NCBI GenBank assembly: GCA_903928275.1
Contig: CAIYQJ010000016.1
Span: 1-25,699 of the forward strand
From: an uncultured Chloroflexota bacterium
GTDB lineage: Bacteria > Chloroflexota > Limnocylindria > Limnocylindrales > CSP1-4
Length of the DNA: 25,699 nt
Direction of reading: 5' to 3'
The position numbers and the translations under genes were made by a program. This document shows positions 15,015 through 22,435 of the stretch, piece after piece. Positions within the stretch are counted from its first letter, which is position 1. The number at the start of each line of letters is the position of its first letter. The notes below the pieces were generated by a model. The model did not search any database. It had not been told where the DNA came from and worked only from the letters and a program-made list of their open reading frames with translations.

Positions 15015-15020
15015 TAGAGT
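15015..15020 (+). promoter_or_regulatory. Candidate -10 box (TAGAGT) for the glycerol/Dha operon
   Basis: TAGAGT fits TANNNT and lies just downstream of the GTGTT-N8-AACAC repeat. Nearby TTGAGA and TTGAAC are not at a 16-18 base spacing, so a -35 is not clear. If used, it gives a 5' leader of about 230 bases before glpF. Confidence 0.35.
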
Positions 15021-15025
15021 GGTTT

Positions 15026-15255
15026 CGGCACGGATGTGCCGCTATGTCGGTCGCTGCCCGGGTCTCCATGAGGGGCATGAGCGCACGGGGAGCGACAGCC
15101 TGAAAGGAGGAGCGTCGGAGGGACGTTCGCTCATCCGGGCCGGTGGATCGGGCCTTCGCCCGACCGGTCGTCGCGTCGATAGAGCCGATGACGACCACGG
15201 CCCAGTTCCCGATCGACGCCCGTCGAGGGCGGATCCGCAGTGAGGGAGTCGTGGT
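15026..15255 (+). other. Structured, apparently non-coding leader of glpF
   Basis: No convincing gene is seen here. The stretch holds CGGCAC/GTGCCG (15026-15031 with 15036-15041), a stable hairpin TCGGGC-CTTC-GCCCGA (15148-15163) extended by outer CCGG arms at 15140-15143 and 15164-15167, and a shorter TCGAC/GTCGA pair just before the ribosome-binding region. AAAGGAGG at 15103-15110 has no start codon after it. A 19-codon frame (15044-15103) ends directly at that element. These could form a regulatory leader RNA, but no known riboswitch class is recognised. Confidence 0.4.
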
Positions 15256-16020
15256 ATGGAATTCAACATCAACATCATGATCGCCGAGATCTTCGGCACG
15301 GGGTTGCTGATCTTGCTCGGCGACGGCGTCGTCGCCGGCGTGCTGCTCGCCAAGTCCAAGTCGAACAGCGCCGGATGGATCGTCATCACCGCGGCGTGGG
15401 CCTTCGCGGTCTTCGTCGGCGTCGTCGTCGCCGGACCCATCAGCGGCGCGCACCTGAACCCGGCCGTCACGATCGGACTCGCGGTGACCGGCGGCATCAC
15501 CTGGGGCCAGGTGCCCGAGTACCTCATCGCCGAGTTCATCGGCGCGTTCATCGGCGCGATCCTCGTCACCGTCCACTACTGGGACCACTTCAAGGCCACC
15601 GAGGACAAGGGCCTCAAGCTCGCCGTCTTCAGCACCGGGCCGAACATCCGCAACCTCCCGCTCAACTTCATCTCGGAAGTCATCGGCACCTTCGTGCTGG
15701 TGTTCGTCATCCTCACCTTCGGCACGAACGGCTCGTCCAACGGCGTGACCATCGCCAAGGGCGGCATGGCGGCCCTCGGCGCGCTCCCCGTGGCGCTCCT
15801 CGTCTTCGTCATCGGCATGTCGCTCGGCGGCACCACCGGGTACGCGATCAACCCGGCCCGCGACCTTGGGCCGCGCATCATCCACGCCATCCTCCCGATC
15901 CCGGGCAAGGGTGAGTCGGACTGGGCCTACTCCTGGGTCCCGGTCGCCGGCCCGATCGTCGGCGGCGTCCTCGCGGCGGTCGTCTACGTGGGCGTCTGGC
16001 GCAACTACATGGGGATGTAG
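15256..16020 (+). CDS. glpF: Glycerol uptake facilitator (aquaglyceroporin)
   Basis: This 254-residue membrane protein of the MIP family has six predicted transmembrane helices and both half-helix motifs, NPA at residues 68-70 (HLNPAVTIG) and NPA at 199-201 (INPARDLGPR). R202 and D203 fit the selectivity pattern of glycerol facilitators rather than strict water channels. It should let glycerol, and possibly dihydroxyacetone, cross the membrane by diffusion, with trapping by GlpK. The ATG at 15256 follows GAGGGA at 15242-15247. It is the first gene of the glycerol/Dha operon and has a 330-base upstream region with candidate regulatory structure. Confidence 0.95.
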   Translation: MEFNINIMIAEIFGTGLLILLGDGVVAGVLLAKSKSNSAGWIVITAAWAFAVFVGVVVAGPISGAHLNPAVTIGLAVTGGITWGQVPEYLIAEFIGAFIGAILVTVHYWDHFKATEDKGLKLAVFSTGPNIRNLPLNFISEVIGTFVLVFVILTFGTNGSSNGVTIAKGGMAALGALPVALLVFVIGMSLGGTTGYAINPARDLGPRIIHAILPIPGKGESDWAYSWVPVAGPIVGGVLAAVVYVGVWRNYMGM

Positions 16021-16076
16021 CGGCCCCGCCGTTCCATCTTCCTGAAGCGTTCCCACCCGTCGACCCGTCGCGCTGA

Positions 16077-16104
16077 CTGCCGGGCGGCACCGGTCGCCCG
16101 GCAG
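16077..16104 (+). terminator. 10-bp perfect hairpin between glpF and dhaK
   Basis: CTGCCGGGCG (16077-16086) pairs perfectly with CGCCCGGCAG (16095-16104) across an 8-base loop. No T-run follows, so it is more likely a partial terminator or an mRNA processing or stability element than a full stop. The dhaK start is 33 bases downstream. Confidence 0.55.
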
Positions 16105-16137
16105 TGAGTCTCGCGCTCTATCCCCGCAGGAGAACCG

Positions 16138-17136
16138 ATGAAGAAGCTCATCAACGCCCCAGAGGACGTCGTCGACGAGGCGCTCGCGGGGATGGCCGCG
16201 GCTCACGCGGACCTCATCCGCGTCGAAGCGCCGAACATCGTGGTCCGCCGCAACGCACCGCGTCCCGGCAAGGTCGGGATCATCTCCGGTGGCGGCTCCG
16301 GCCACGAGCCGATGCACGGCGGGTTCGTCGGGATGGGCATGCTCGACGCGGCCTGCCCGGGCGCCGTCTTCACGTCGCCCGTCCCCGACCAGATGCTGGC
16401 AGCGACCAAGGCGGTCGACGGCGGCGCCGGCGTCCTCCACATCGTGAAGAACTACACCGGCGACATCATGAACTTCGAGATGGCGGCCGAGATGGCGCGC
16501 GCCGAGGGGATCGATGTCAGCGCCATCGTCATCGCCGACGATGTCGCGGTGAAGGACTCGCTGTGGACCGCGGGTCGCCGCGGCGTCGGTGGCACGGTCC
16601 TCGCCGAGAAGATCGTCGGGGCGGCGGCGGAAGCCGGCGCGGATCTCGCGACGGTCACCGCGCTCTGCCAGAAGGTGCAGGACAACGTTCGCTCGATGGG
16701 CATGGCGCTCACGAGCTGCACGGTCCCGCAGGCGGGCAAGCCGACCTTCGAGATCGGCGACGACGAGATGGAGATCGGGGTCGGCATCCATGGGGAGCCC
16801 GGGCGGACCCGGATGAAGCTCGCCAGCGCCGACGAGATCACCGACATGCTCGCCACGCCCATCCTCGACGACCTCCCGTTCGAGCGCGGCGACAAGGTCC
16901 TCGCGTTCGTCAACGGCATGGGCGGCACGCCGCTCATCGAGCTCTACATCGTCTACAACGCCCTGAAGAAGATCCTCGACGGACGTGGCGTCGTGATCGC
17001 CCGCAACCTCGTCGGCGACTACATCACGTCGCTCGACATGGCCGGCTTCTCGATCACGCTGCTGCGGCTCGACGACGAGTTCACGCGGCTGTGGGACGCG
17101 CCGGTCCACACGCCCGGCCTGCGCTGGGGCGTCTAG
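16138..17136 (+). CDS. dhaK: Dihydroxyacetone kinase, substrate-binding subunit DhaK
   Basis: This 332-residue protein binds Dha covalently through a histidine as a hemiaminal. H218 lies in GVGIHGEPGR, the same number as in the E. coli enzyme, and H56 is in GGGSGHEPMHGGFVG. The conserved blocks HIVKNYTGDIMNFEMA, IADDVAVKDS and GRRGVGGTVLAEKI are also present. Length is close to the PTS-type DhaK (about 356). It is not a fused ATP-dependent DhaK-DhaL enzyme, since DhaL is a separate gene 64 bases downstream, which fits PTS-dependent phosphorylation. The ATG follows CAGGAGA. This is the only dhaK in the window. Confidence 0.97.
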   Translation: MKKLINAPEDVVDEALAGMAAAHADLIRVEAPNIVVRRNAPRPGKVGIISGGGSGHEPMHGGFVGMGMLDAACPGAVFTSPVPDQMLAATKAVDGGAGVLHIVKNYTGDIMNFEMAAEMARAEGIDVSAIVIADDVAVKDSLWTAGRRGVGGTVLAEKIVGAAAEAGADLATVTALCQKVQDNVRSMGMALTSCTVPQAGKPTFEIGDDEMEIGVGIHGEPGRTRMKLASADEITDMLATPILDDLPFERGDKVLAFVNGMGGTPLIELYIVYNALKKILDGRGVVIARNLVGDYITSLDMAGFSITLLRLDDEFTRLWDAPVHTPGLRWGV

Positions 17137-17200
17137 CCAGGGCCGGCGAGAGACCATCACCGCCCACCCGGCCGCCGCCGACGGGTACGTGGAGTCGACG

Positions 17201-17833
17201 ATGATCGCCTACGAGGACATCCTCACCTGGATACGGACGTTCGCCGAGACCGTCGCGGCGGAGCGCACGTATCTCACGGAGCTCGACTCCGCGATCGGCG
17301 ACGCCGATCACGGGATCAACATGGACCGCGGGATGCATGCCGTCGTGGGCAAGCTCGACGGCATCGCGACACCCGACATCGGCAGTTGCCTGAAGACGGC
17401 CGGCTCCACCCTCGTCTCGACGGTCGGGGGCGCGAGCGGGCCGCTCTACGGCATGTTCTTCATGGGCATGGGGGGCACGGCGGTCGGGAAGGAGACCCTC
17501 ACCCTCCAGGAGTTCGCGACGGCGTTCGCCGCCGGCATCGGTGGCGTAGAACGGATCGGCAAGGCGCAGCCCGGGGACAAGACGATGCTCGAGGCTCTCC
17601 TGCCGGCCCGCGACGCGCTGCAGGCCGCCGCCGAACAGGCCGTCGCAGTCGGCCCCGCCCTTCAGCTCGCCGCGACCGCGGCGGAGGCGGGGATGCTCGA
17701 AACGGTGCCGCTCGTGGCCCGCAAGGGACGGGCCAGCTACCTGGGCGAACGGAGCGCGGGTCACCAGGACCCGGGCGCCACGTCCTCCTTCTACCTCGTG
17801 AGGTCGGCCGCGACAGCGTGGTCGGGGCTCTGA
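17201..17833 (+). CDS. dhaL: Dihydroxyacetone kinase, ADP-binding subunit DhaL
   Basis: From the ATG at 17201 the protein is 210 residues, the usual DhaL length; GGAG sits 6 bases before it. The alternative GTG at 17189 lacks a ribosome-binding site. The Mg-ADP ligands D29, D34, D36 and H37 are in LDSAIGDADHGINMDRG. VSTVGGASGPLYGMFFMGMG, GDKTMLEALLPARDA and SYLGERSAGHQDPGATSS follow the family exactly. DhaL holds a tightly bound nucleotide that passes phosphate to Dha on DhaK and is reloaded by DhaM. It is the most canonical of the three DhaL sequences in the window. Confidence 0.97.
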   Translation: MIAYEDILTWIRTFAETVAAERTYLTELDSAIGDADHGINMDRGMHAVVGKLDGIATPDIGSCLKTAGSTLVSTVGGASGPLYGMFFMGMGGTAVGKETLTLQEFATAFAAGIGGVERIGKAQPGDKTMLEALLPARDALQAAAEQAVAVGPALQLAATAAEAGMLETVPLVARKGRASYLGERSAGHQDPGATSSFYLVRSAATAWSGL

Positions 17834-17839
17834 GCCCCG
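17823..17839 (+). other. Hairpin with the dhaL stop codon in its loop
   Basis: CGGGGCT (17823-17829) pairs perfectly with AGCCCCG (17833-17839). The 3-base loop includes part of the dhaL TGA. It could affect translation between dhaL and glpK or protect the upstream mRNA; no T-run follows. Confidence 0.45.
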
Positions 17840-17877
17840 GTTCCGCCGCCGCCCGTATGACTGGAGACGCATCGGAC

Positions 17878-19374
17878 ATGGCGAAGTACGTGGGGGCCCT
17901 CGACCAGGGCACCACCAGCACCCGCTTCATGATCTTCGACCACAGCGGACAGGTGGTCGCGATCGATCAGAAGGAACACGAGCAGATCTTCCCGAAGCCG
18001 GGTTGGGTCGAGCACGATCCCCTCGAGATCTGGACGCGCAGCGTCGAGGTCACTCGCGGCGCGCTCGCCAAGGCGGGGATCACCGCGGCCGACCTTGCGG
18101 CCGTCGGCGTCACCAACCAGCGCGAGACGACGGTGGTCTGGGACCGCCGGACCGGCAAGCCCGTCTACAACGCGATCGTCTGGCAGGACACGCGGACGGA
18201 CCTCATCTGCAACGAGCTCGCCAAGGACGGCGGCCAGGATCGCCTCCGCCCCAAGACCGGGCTCCCGCTCGCGACCTACTTCTCCGGGCCCAAGGTCAAG
18301 TGGATCCTCGACAACGTCGAGGGCGCGCGGGCCGCGGCTGACGCCGGCAACCTGCTCTTCGGCAACATCGACACCTGGTGCATCTGGAACATGACGGGCG
18401 GCACCGACGGCGGCGTCCACATCACGGACGTCTCCAACGCCAGCCGTACCCTGCTCTTCAACTACACGACGCTCGACTGGGATCCCGAGATCCTGGCGCT
18501 CATGGGCATCCCGCGGGCGATGCTCCCGAACGTCAAGGCCTCGTCCGAGGTCTACGGCATGGCGGTCGGCGACCTCGCCGGCGTGCCGGTCGCAGGCGAC
18601 CTCGGCGACCAGCAGGCCGCCCTGTTCGGCCAGACGTGCTACTCGGCCGGCGAGGCCAAGAACACGTACGGCACCGGCTGCTTCATGCTCCTCAACACGG
18701 GCACGAAGGCCGTCCCGAGCAAGAGCGGGCTGCTCACGACGCTTGCGTACAAGATCGGCAACGAGCCGGCGCAGTACGCGCTGGAAGGCTCGATCGCGAT
18801 CACGGGCGCGCTCGTCCAGTGGGTCCGCGACAACCTCGGCATGATCGAGAAGTCGTCGGACATCGAGTCCCTCGCGGCCTCCGTCGACGACAACGGCGGG
18901 GCGTACTTCGTCCCGGCGTTCTCGGGCCTGTTCGCTCCGTACTGGAAGAGCGATGCGCGCGGCGTCATCGCCGGCCTCACCCGTTACGTGAACAAGGGCC
19001 ACATCGCGCGTGCCGTCCTCGAGGCGACCGCGTGGCAGACCCGCGAAGTCCTTGACGCGATGAACGCCGACTCCGGCGTGCCGCTCACCGCCCTCAAGGT
19101 CGACGGCGGCATGGTCTACAACAACCTCCTCATGCAGTTCCAGTCCGACGTCCTGAAGGTTCCGGTCATCCGGCCCAAGGTCGCCGAGACGACCGCCCTC
19201 GGGGCCGCCTACGCAGCCGGCCTCGCCGTCGGCTACTGGGCCGCGGTCGAGGACCTTCGCGAGAACTGGGCGAAGGACCACGAGTGGCATCCCACCATGG
19301 ATGCCGCCAAGGTCGACGCCGAGTACGCGCAGTGGAAGAAGGCCGTCACGCGCACGTTCGGCTGGATCGACTAG
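17878..19374 (+). CDS. glpK: Glycerol kinase
   Basis: This 498-residue FGGY kinase phosphorylates glycerol to sn-glycerol 3-phosphate. D9 is in GALDQGTTSTR, R82 and E83 are in NQRETTVVWDR (R83/E84 in E. coli), the Tyr of LATYFSGPK is near 134, and catalytic D244 is in GDQQAALFGQ. The ATG at 17878 follows GGAGA; an ATG at 17857 has no ribosome-binding site and would add seven residues. The loop before D244 (residues 219-243) contains no histidine, whereas Firmicute enzymes that PTS activates carry one near residue 232. PTS activation by that route is therefore unlikely here even though HPr and EI are in the operon. Confidence 0.97.
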   Translation: MAKYVGALDQGTTSTRFMIFDHSGQVVAIDQKEHEQIFPKPGWVEHDPLEIWTRSVEVTRGALAKAGITAADLAAVGVTNQRETTVVWDRRTGKPVYNAIVWQDTRTDLICNELAKDGGQDRLRPKTGLPLATYFSGPKVKWILDNVEGARAAADAGNLLFGNIDTWCIWNMTGGTDGGVHITDVSNASRTLLFNYTTLDWDPEILALMGIPRAMLPNVKASSEVYGMAVGDLAGVPVAGDLGDQQAALFGQTCYSAGEAKNTYGTGCFMLLNTGTKAVPSKSGLLTTLAYKIGNEPAQYALEGSIAITGALVQWVRDNLGMIEKSSDIESLAASVDDNGGAYFVPAFSGLFAPYWKSDARGVIAGLTRYVNKGHIARAVLEATAWQTREVLDAMNADSGVPLTALKVDGGMVYNNLLMQFQSDVLKVPVIRPKVAETTALGAAYAAGLAVGYWAAVEDLRENWAKDHEWHPTMDAAKVDAEYAQWKKAVTRTFGWID

Positions 19375-19380
19375 CCCCCG

Positions 19381-19438
19381 CCTCCTCGTGGTCCGGGGCC
19401 CTTCGGCTGTGCTGGGGGCCCCGGACCACGTCAGGAGG
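19381..19438 (+). terminator. Long hairpin between glpK and glpA
   Basis: A perfect 15-bp stem (19387-19401 with 19416-19430) surrounds a 14-base loop and is extended by CCTCCT (19381-19386) with AGGAGG (19433-19438) across a 2-base bulge. It is the most stable hairpin in the window. No T-tract follows, so it may be an attenuator or processing site rather than a full terminator. The AGGAGG arm resembles a Shine-Dalgarno but has no start codon nearby. Confidence 0.65.
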
Positions 19439-19440
19439 AC

Positions 19441-19457
19441 GCGACCCGCGGGGTCGC
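19441..19457 (+). other. Second small hairpin upstream of glpA
   Basis: GCGACCC (19441-19447) pairs perfectly with GGGTCGC (19451-19457) over a 3-base loop, directly after the long hairpin. Its role is unknown; it is 37 bases before the glpA ATG and would lie in the glpABC mRNA leader if the transcript were processed here. Confidence 0.45.
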
Positions 19458-19494
19458 GGCATCAGCAGGATCACGACGGATCGAGGTGAGCAGC

Positions 19495-21126
19495 ATGGGT
19501 GACTCGCACGCCTACGACGTCCTCGTCGTCGGTGGGGGTGCGACCGGGGCCGGAGTGCTTCGGGACCTGGCGCGACGGGGCCTGCGCACGCTGCTCATCG
19601 AGCGCGACGACTTCGGCACGGGCACCACGGGGCGCTATCACGGCCTCCTGCATTCGGGCGGCCGCTACGTGGCCAAGGACGCGCTGGCGGCGCGCGAGTG
19701 CATCGCGGAGAACCGCATCCTCCGTCGCATCGCGCCGGCCAGCATCGAGGACACGGGCGGCTACTTCGTCGCCACGCCGGACGATCCGGACGATTACGTC
19801 GACGGCTTCCAGGCGGCCTGCGCCGCCGCCGACGTCGACTGCGAGGAGATCCCGGTCGCCGACGCGTTCCGGGCCGAGCCGGCCCTCAACCCGCGCATCC
19901 GCCGGGTCTTCAGGCTGCCGGATGGCTCCGTCGAGCCCTGGCAGCTCATCGAATCGAACGTTGCCGACGCGCGCGCCCACGGCAGCGACGCCTGGACCTA
20001 CCAGCGGCTGGTGGGGATGGAGCGCGACGGCGGCCGGATCGTGTCTGCGACGCTCCGCGACGAACGGTCCGGGAGCGTGACCCGTATCACGCCCCGCTTC
20101 GTCGTATCGTGCGCCGGCGCCTGGTCCGGGCAGATCGCCGCCATGGTGGACGTGACGGTCACGATGCACCCGGGCAAGGGCACGATGCTCATCTTCAACC
20201 AGCGCATGACGGACACGGTCGTCAACCGCTGCCACAAGTCCTCCGACGGCGACATCATGGTCCCCGTCCATACCGTCGCCATCCTCGGCACGACGGAGCA
20301 ACGCGTGGAGGATCCGGATCGGTACGAGATCACCCGCGACGAGGTGGCCGCGCTGATCCGCGAGGGTGAGAAGCTCTTCCCCGACCTGGGCAGGATGCGG
20401 CTCCTGCGCGCCTACGCAGGCGTGCGGCCGCTCTACCAGCCACCTGCCGAAGTGACCGCCGCCGCGATGAAGGACGGACGCCAGATCTCCCGTGCGCACA
20501 CGGTCATCGACCACGATGCCATGGACGGCGTGGAGAACTTCGTCACGATCGTCGGAGGCAAGCTCACGACGTTCCGACGGATGGCCGAGGACACCGTCGA
20601 CCTCGTGTGCGCCAAGCTGGGCGTGACCGAGCCGTGCACGACCGCGGACGCGATCCTGCCGAACCAGGTCCCCGGGAAGACGTACTGGCTGGGCCACCGG
20701 CTGGCCGAACACGAGGCGGAGGGTGGCGGGGACGCCGACCTTCTGTGCGAGTGCGAATTCGTCACGCGGCCCATGCTCGATGACTTCCTCGACCGGCATC
20801 CGGGCTGCTCGATCGATGACGTCCGGCGAGGCACGCGCATCGGGATGGGACCCTGCCAGGGTGGCTTCTGCACGTTCCGGGCCGCCGGCCTCGTGGGGGA
20901 ACGGGCGAGGCGCGTGGGCGCGGCGGATGTCGCCGAGTCGGCGGACCGCGCGATCCTCGGATTCCTCCGAGAGCGCTTCAAGGGCACGCGGCCCATCGCG
21001 GCCGGACGCCAGCTCCAGGAGCAATGGATGATCTCCGGGGTCTACGAGGGTGGACTCGGGGTCCGATCGCTCATCGAGCACGAGACGCCCGAGGCGTCGC
21101 GGGAGGTCGTCGATGTCCACCGCTGA
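19495..21126 (+). CDS. glpA: Glycerol-3-phosphate dehydrogenase, FAD subunit GlpA
   Basis: This 543-residue flavoprotein oxidises glycerol 3-phosphate to DHAP. The N-terminal FAD motif is VVGGGATGAGVLRDLARRG, followed by RYHGLLHSGGRYV. A C-terminal BFD-like domain has C418, C420, C454 and C459 (CECE ... GPCQGGFC), the [2Fe-2S] pattern that separates GlpA from aerobic GlpD. The ATG at 19495 is chosen because GAGGTG (19483-19488) lies at the right distance; a GTG at 19486 would add three residues. The gene ends inside the start of glpB with a 14-base overlap, and glpC follows, giving a complete GlpABC-type quinone-linked enzyme. Confidence 0.95.
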   Translation: MGDSHAYDVLVVGGGATGAGVLRDLARRGLRTLLIERDDFGTGTTGRYHGLLHSGGRYVAKDALAARECIAENRILRRIAPASIEDTGGYFVATPDDPDDYVDGFQAACAAADVDCEEIPVADAFRAEPALNPRIRRVFRLPDGSVEPWQLIESNVADARAHGSDAWTYQRLVGMERDGGRIVSATLRDERSGSVTRITPRFVVSCAGAWSGQIAAMVDVTVTMHPGKGTMLIFNQRMTDTVVNRCHKSSDGDIMVPVHTVAILGTTEQRVEDPDRYEITRDEVAALIREGEKLFPDLGRMRLLRAYAGVRPLYQPPAEVTAAAMKDGRQISRAHTVIDHDAMDGVENFVTIVGGKLTTFRRMAEDTVDLVCAKLGVTEPCTTADAILPNQVPGKTYWLGHRLAEHEAEGGGDADLLCECEFVTRPMLDDFLDRHPGCSIDDVRRGTRIGMGPCQGGFCTFRAAGLVGERARRVGAADVAESADRAILGFLRERFKGTRPIAAGRQLQEQWMISGVYEGGLGVRSLIEHETPEASREVVDVHR

Positions 21127-22435
21127 CGTCGTCGTCATCGGAGCCGGCCTCGCCGGGCTCACGGCCGCCATCCGGGTGGCCGAGTCCGGGGCGCGCGTCC
21201 ACGTGCTGGCCAAGGGTCACGCCGCCACCCACTGGGGGCCGGGCGGCATCGATGTCGCGGGCATCCCCGCCGCGTCGACGCCGCGTGACGGCATCCGTCG
21301 GCTGGCGGGTGAGCCCGGTCATCCGTATGCATTCCTCGGCGACGATGTCGCCGCTGCCCTGGAATGGATCCGCCCGCACCTCGCGGCCGGAGGGGTCGAG
21401 TACCTGGGCGACCTCGACACGCCGCTCGGGCTCGTCCCCACGTCGATCGGCGGGACGCGCCGCGCCGCCATCCTCCCCGCCGGCCAGGCTGCGGCCCTCG
21501 CGCCGTGGGCGGTCGGCGAGCGCCTGATCATCTGTGGCATCCGGGGCTTCAAGGACTTCTGGCCCGAGGCGATCGCGGCCAGCCTCGCCCGGGAGCGCAT
21601 CTGGGAGGGCGGGAACCGACCGACTTCGGTGACCGCGGTCAGCGTCGTGCTGCCCGGCCTCGCTCCCCGGCACAACCTCAACGCTCTCACGATCGCCGGG
21701 CGTTTCGACGATCCTGCGTGGAGAGCCACCGCGATCGAGGCGATCGCGCGAGCGGTCGGCTCGGTACCCGGGTCGGGCGGCCGCGTGGCCCTGCCCGCCG
21801 TGCTCGGGATCCGGGAGCACGCCGCAATCCTCGCGGCGCTGCAGAAGCGTCTGCCGGCGGCACCGTTCGAGATGCCGCTCGTCCCCCCGAGCGTGCCGGG
21901 GATCCGTCTCTACACGGCGCTGCGGGCGGCGGTCATCCGGGCCGGCGGGCGTGTCCAGATCGGCGAGATGATCGAGCGCGTGGAGCACGACGGGCGCCGC
22001 GTGACGGCGGTCGTGTCCGCCGCGGCCGTCCGGACCTACACGGTTCGGACGGGCGCGCTGGTCCTCGCCACCGGCGGGATCGCTGGCGGCGGGCTGGTGG
22101 CCGAGCGAGACGGCCGGCTTCTCGAGCCCCTCCTGGGACTCACCGTGGAGGCGCCGCCGGCGGATGACTGGCTGCTGGTCGACGCCTTCGATCCCGCGGG
22201 TCATCCGCTGGAGCTGGCGGGGATCCGCACCGACGCCGAGCTGCGGCCGGTGGCCGCGGACGGGGCGTCCCTGTTCGACAATGTCCGCGTGGCCGGCAGC
22301 CTGCTCGCCGGCCAGCGGTATGTCCGGGACCGATGCGGCGACGGCGTCGCGCTCACCAGTGGATGGCGGGCGGCGCGGTCGCTCACCGCCGTCCCGGCCG
22401 GGCACGCCGCAGAGCCGGGGAGCGAGCGACCGTGA
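21113..22435 (+). CDS. glpB: Glycerol-3-phosphate dehydrogenase subunit GlpB
   Basis: This 440-residue flavoprotein begins MSTADVVVIGAGLAGLTAAI with an FAD/NAD-type GxGxxG, then GPGGIDVAGIP. GlpB is a flavin-containing partner of GlpA in the membrane-associated enzyme, with GlpC supplying Fe-S centres and the link to quinone. It is slightly longer than the E. coli protein (about 419). The ATG at 21113 follows GGGAGG at 21101-21106 and lies 14 bases inside glpA; the stop overlaps the glpC start as GTGA. Sequence conservation in GlpB is modest, so the name rests on the fold, the length and the glpA-glpB-glpC order. Confidence 0.88.
   Translation: MSTADVVVIGAGLAGLTAAIRVAESGARVHVLAKGHAATHWGPGGIDVAGIPAASTPRDGIRRLAGEPGHPYAFLGDDVAAALEWIRPHLAAGGVEYLGDLDTPLGLVPTSIGGTRRAAILPAGQAAALAPWAVGERLIICGIRGFKDFWPEAIAASLARERIWEGGNRPTSVTAVSVVLPGLAPRHNLNALTIAGRFDDPAWRATAIEAIARAVGSVPGSGGRVALPAVLGIREHAAILAALQKRLPAAPFEMPLVPPSVPGIRLYTALRAAVIRAGGRVQIGEMIERVEHDGRRVTAVVSAAAVRTYTVRTGALVLATGGIAGGGLVAERDGRLLEPLLGLTVEAPPADDWLLVDAFDPAGHPLELAGIRTDAELRPVAADGASLFDNVRVAGSLLAGQRYVRDRCGDGVALTSGWRAARSLTAVPAGHAAEPGSERP

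Noticed and set aside
14995..15243. An 82-residue open frame upstream of glpF
   Set aside because: It has no ribosome-binding site or family motif, its composition looks non-coding, and it crosses the hairpins. Treated as leader sequence.
14827..17160. A 777-residue minus-strand open frame across glpF and dhaK
   Set aside because: It covers the leader, glpF and dhaK in antisense with low-complexity Asp/Arg/His-rich sequence; the plus-strand genes have intact family motifs.
16104..17204. A 366-residue frame overlapping dhaK on the same strand
   Set aside because: It is an Arg-rich out-of-frame shadow; dhaK has H56 and H218 in canonical motifs.
19381..19438. A complete Rho-independent terminator ending a glpF-glpK operon
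   Set aside because: The hairpin is very stable but has no T-tract, and glpABC continue the pathway on the same strand. Partial termination or processing is kept as a possibility.
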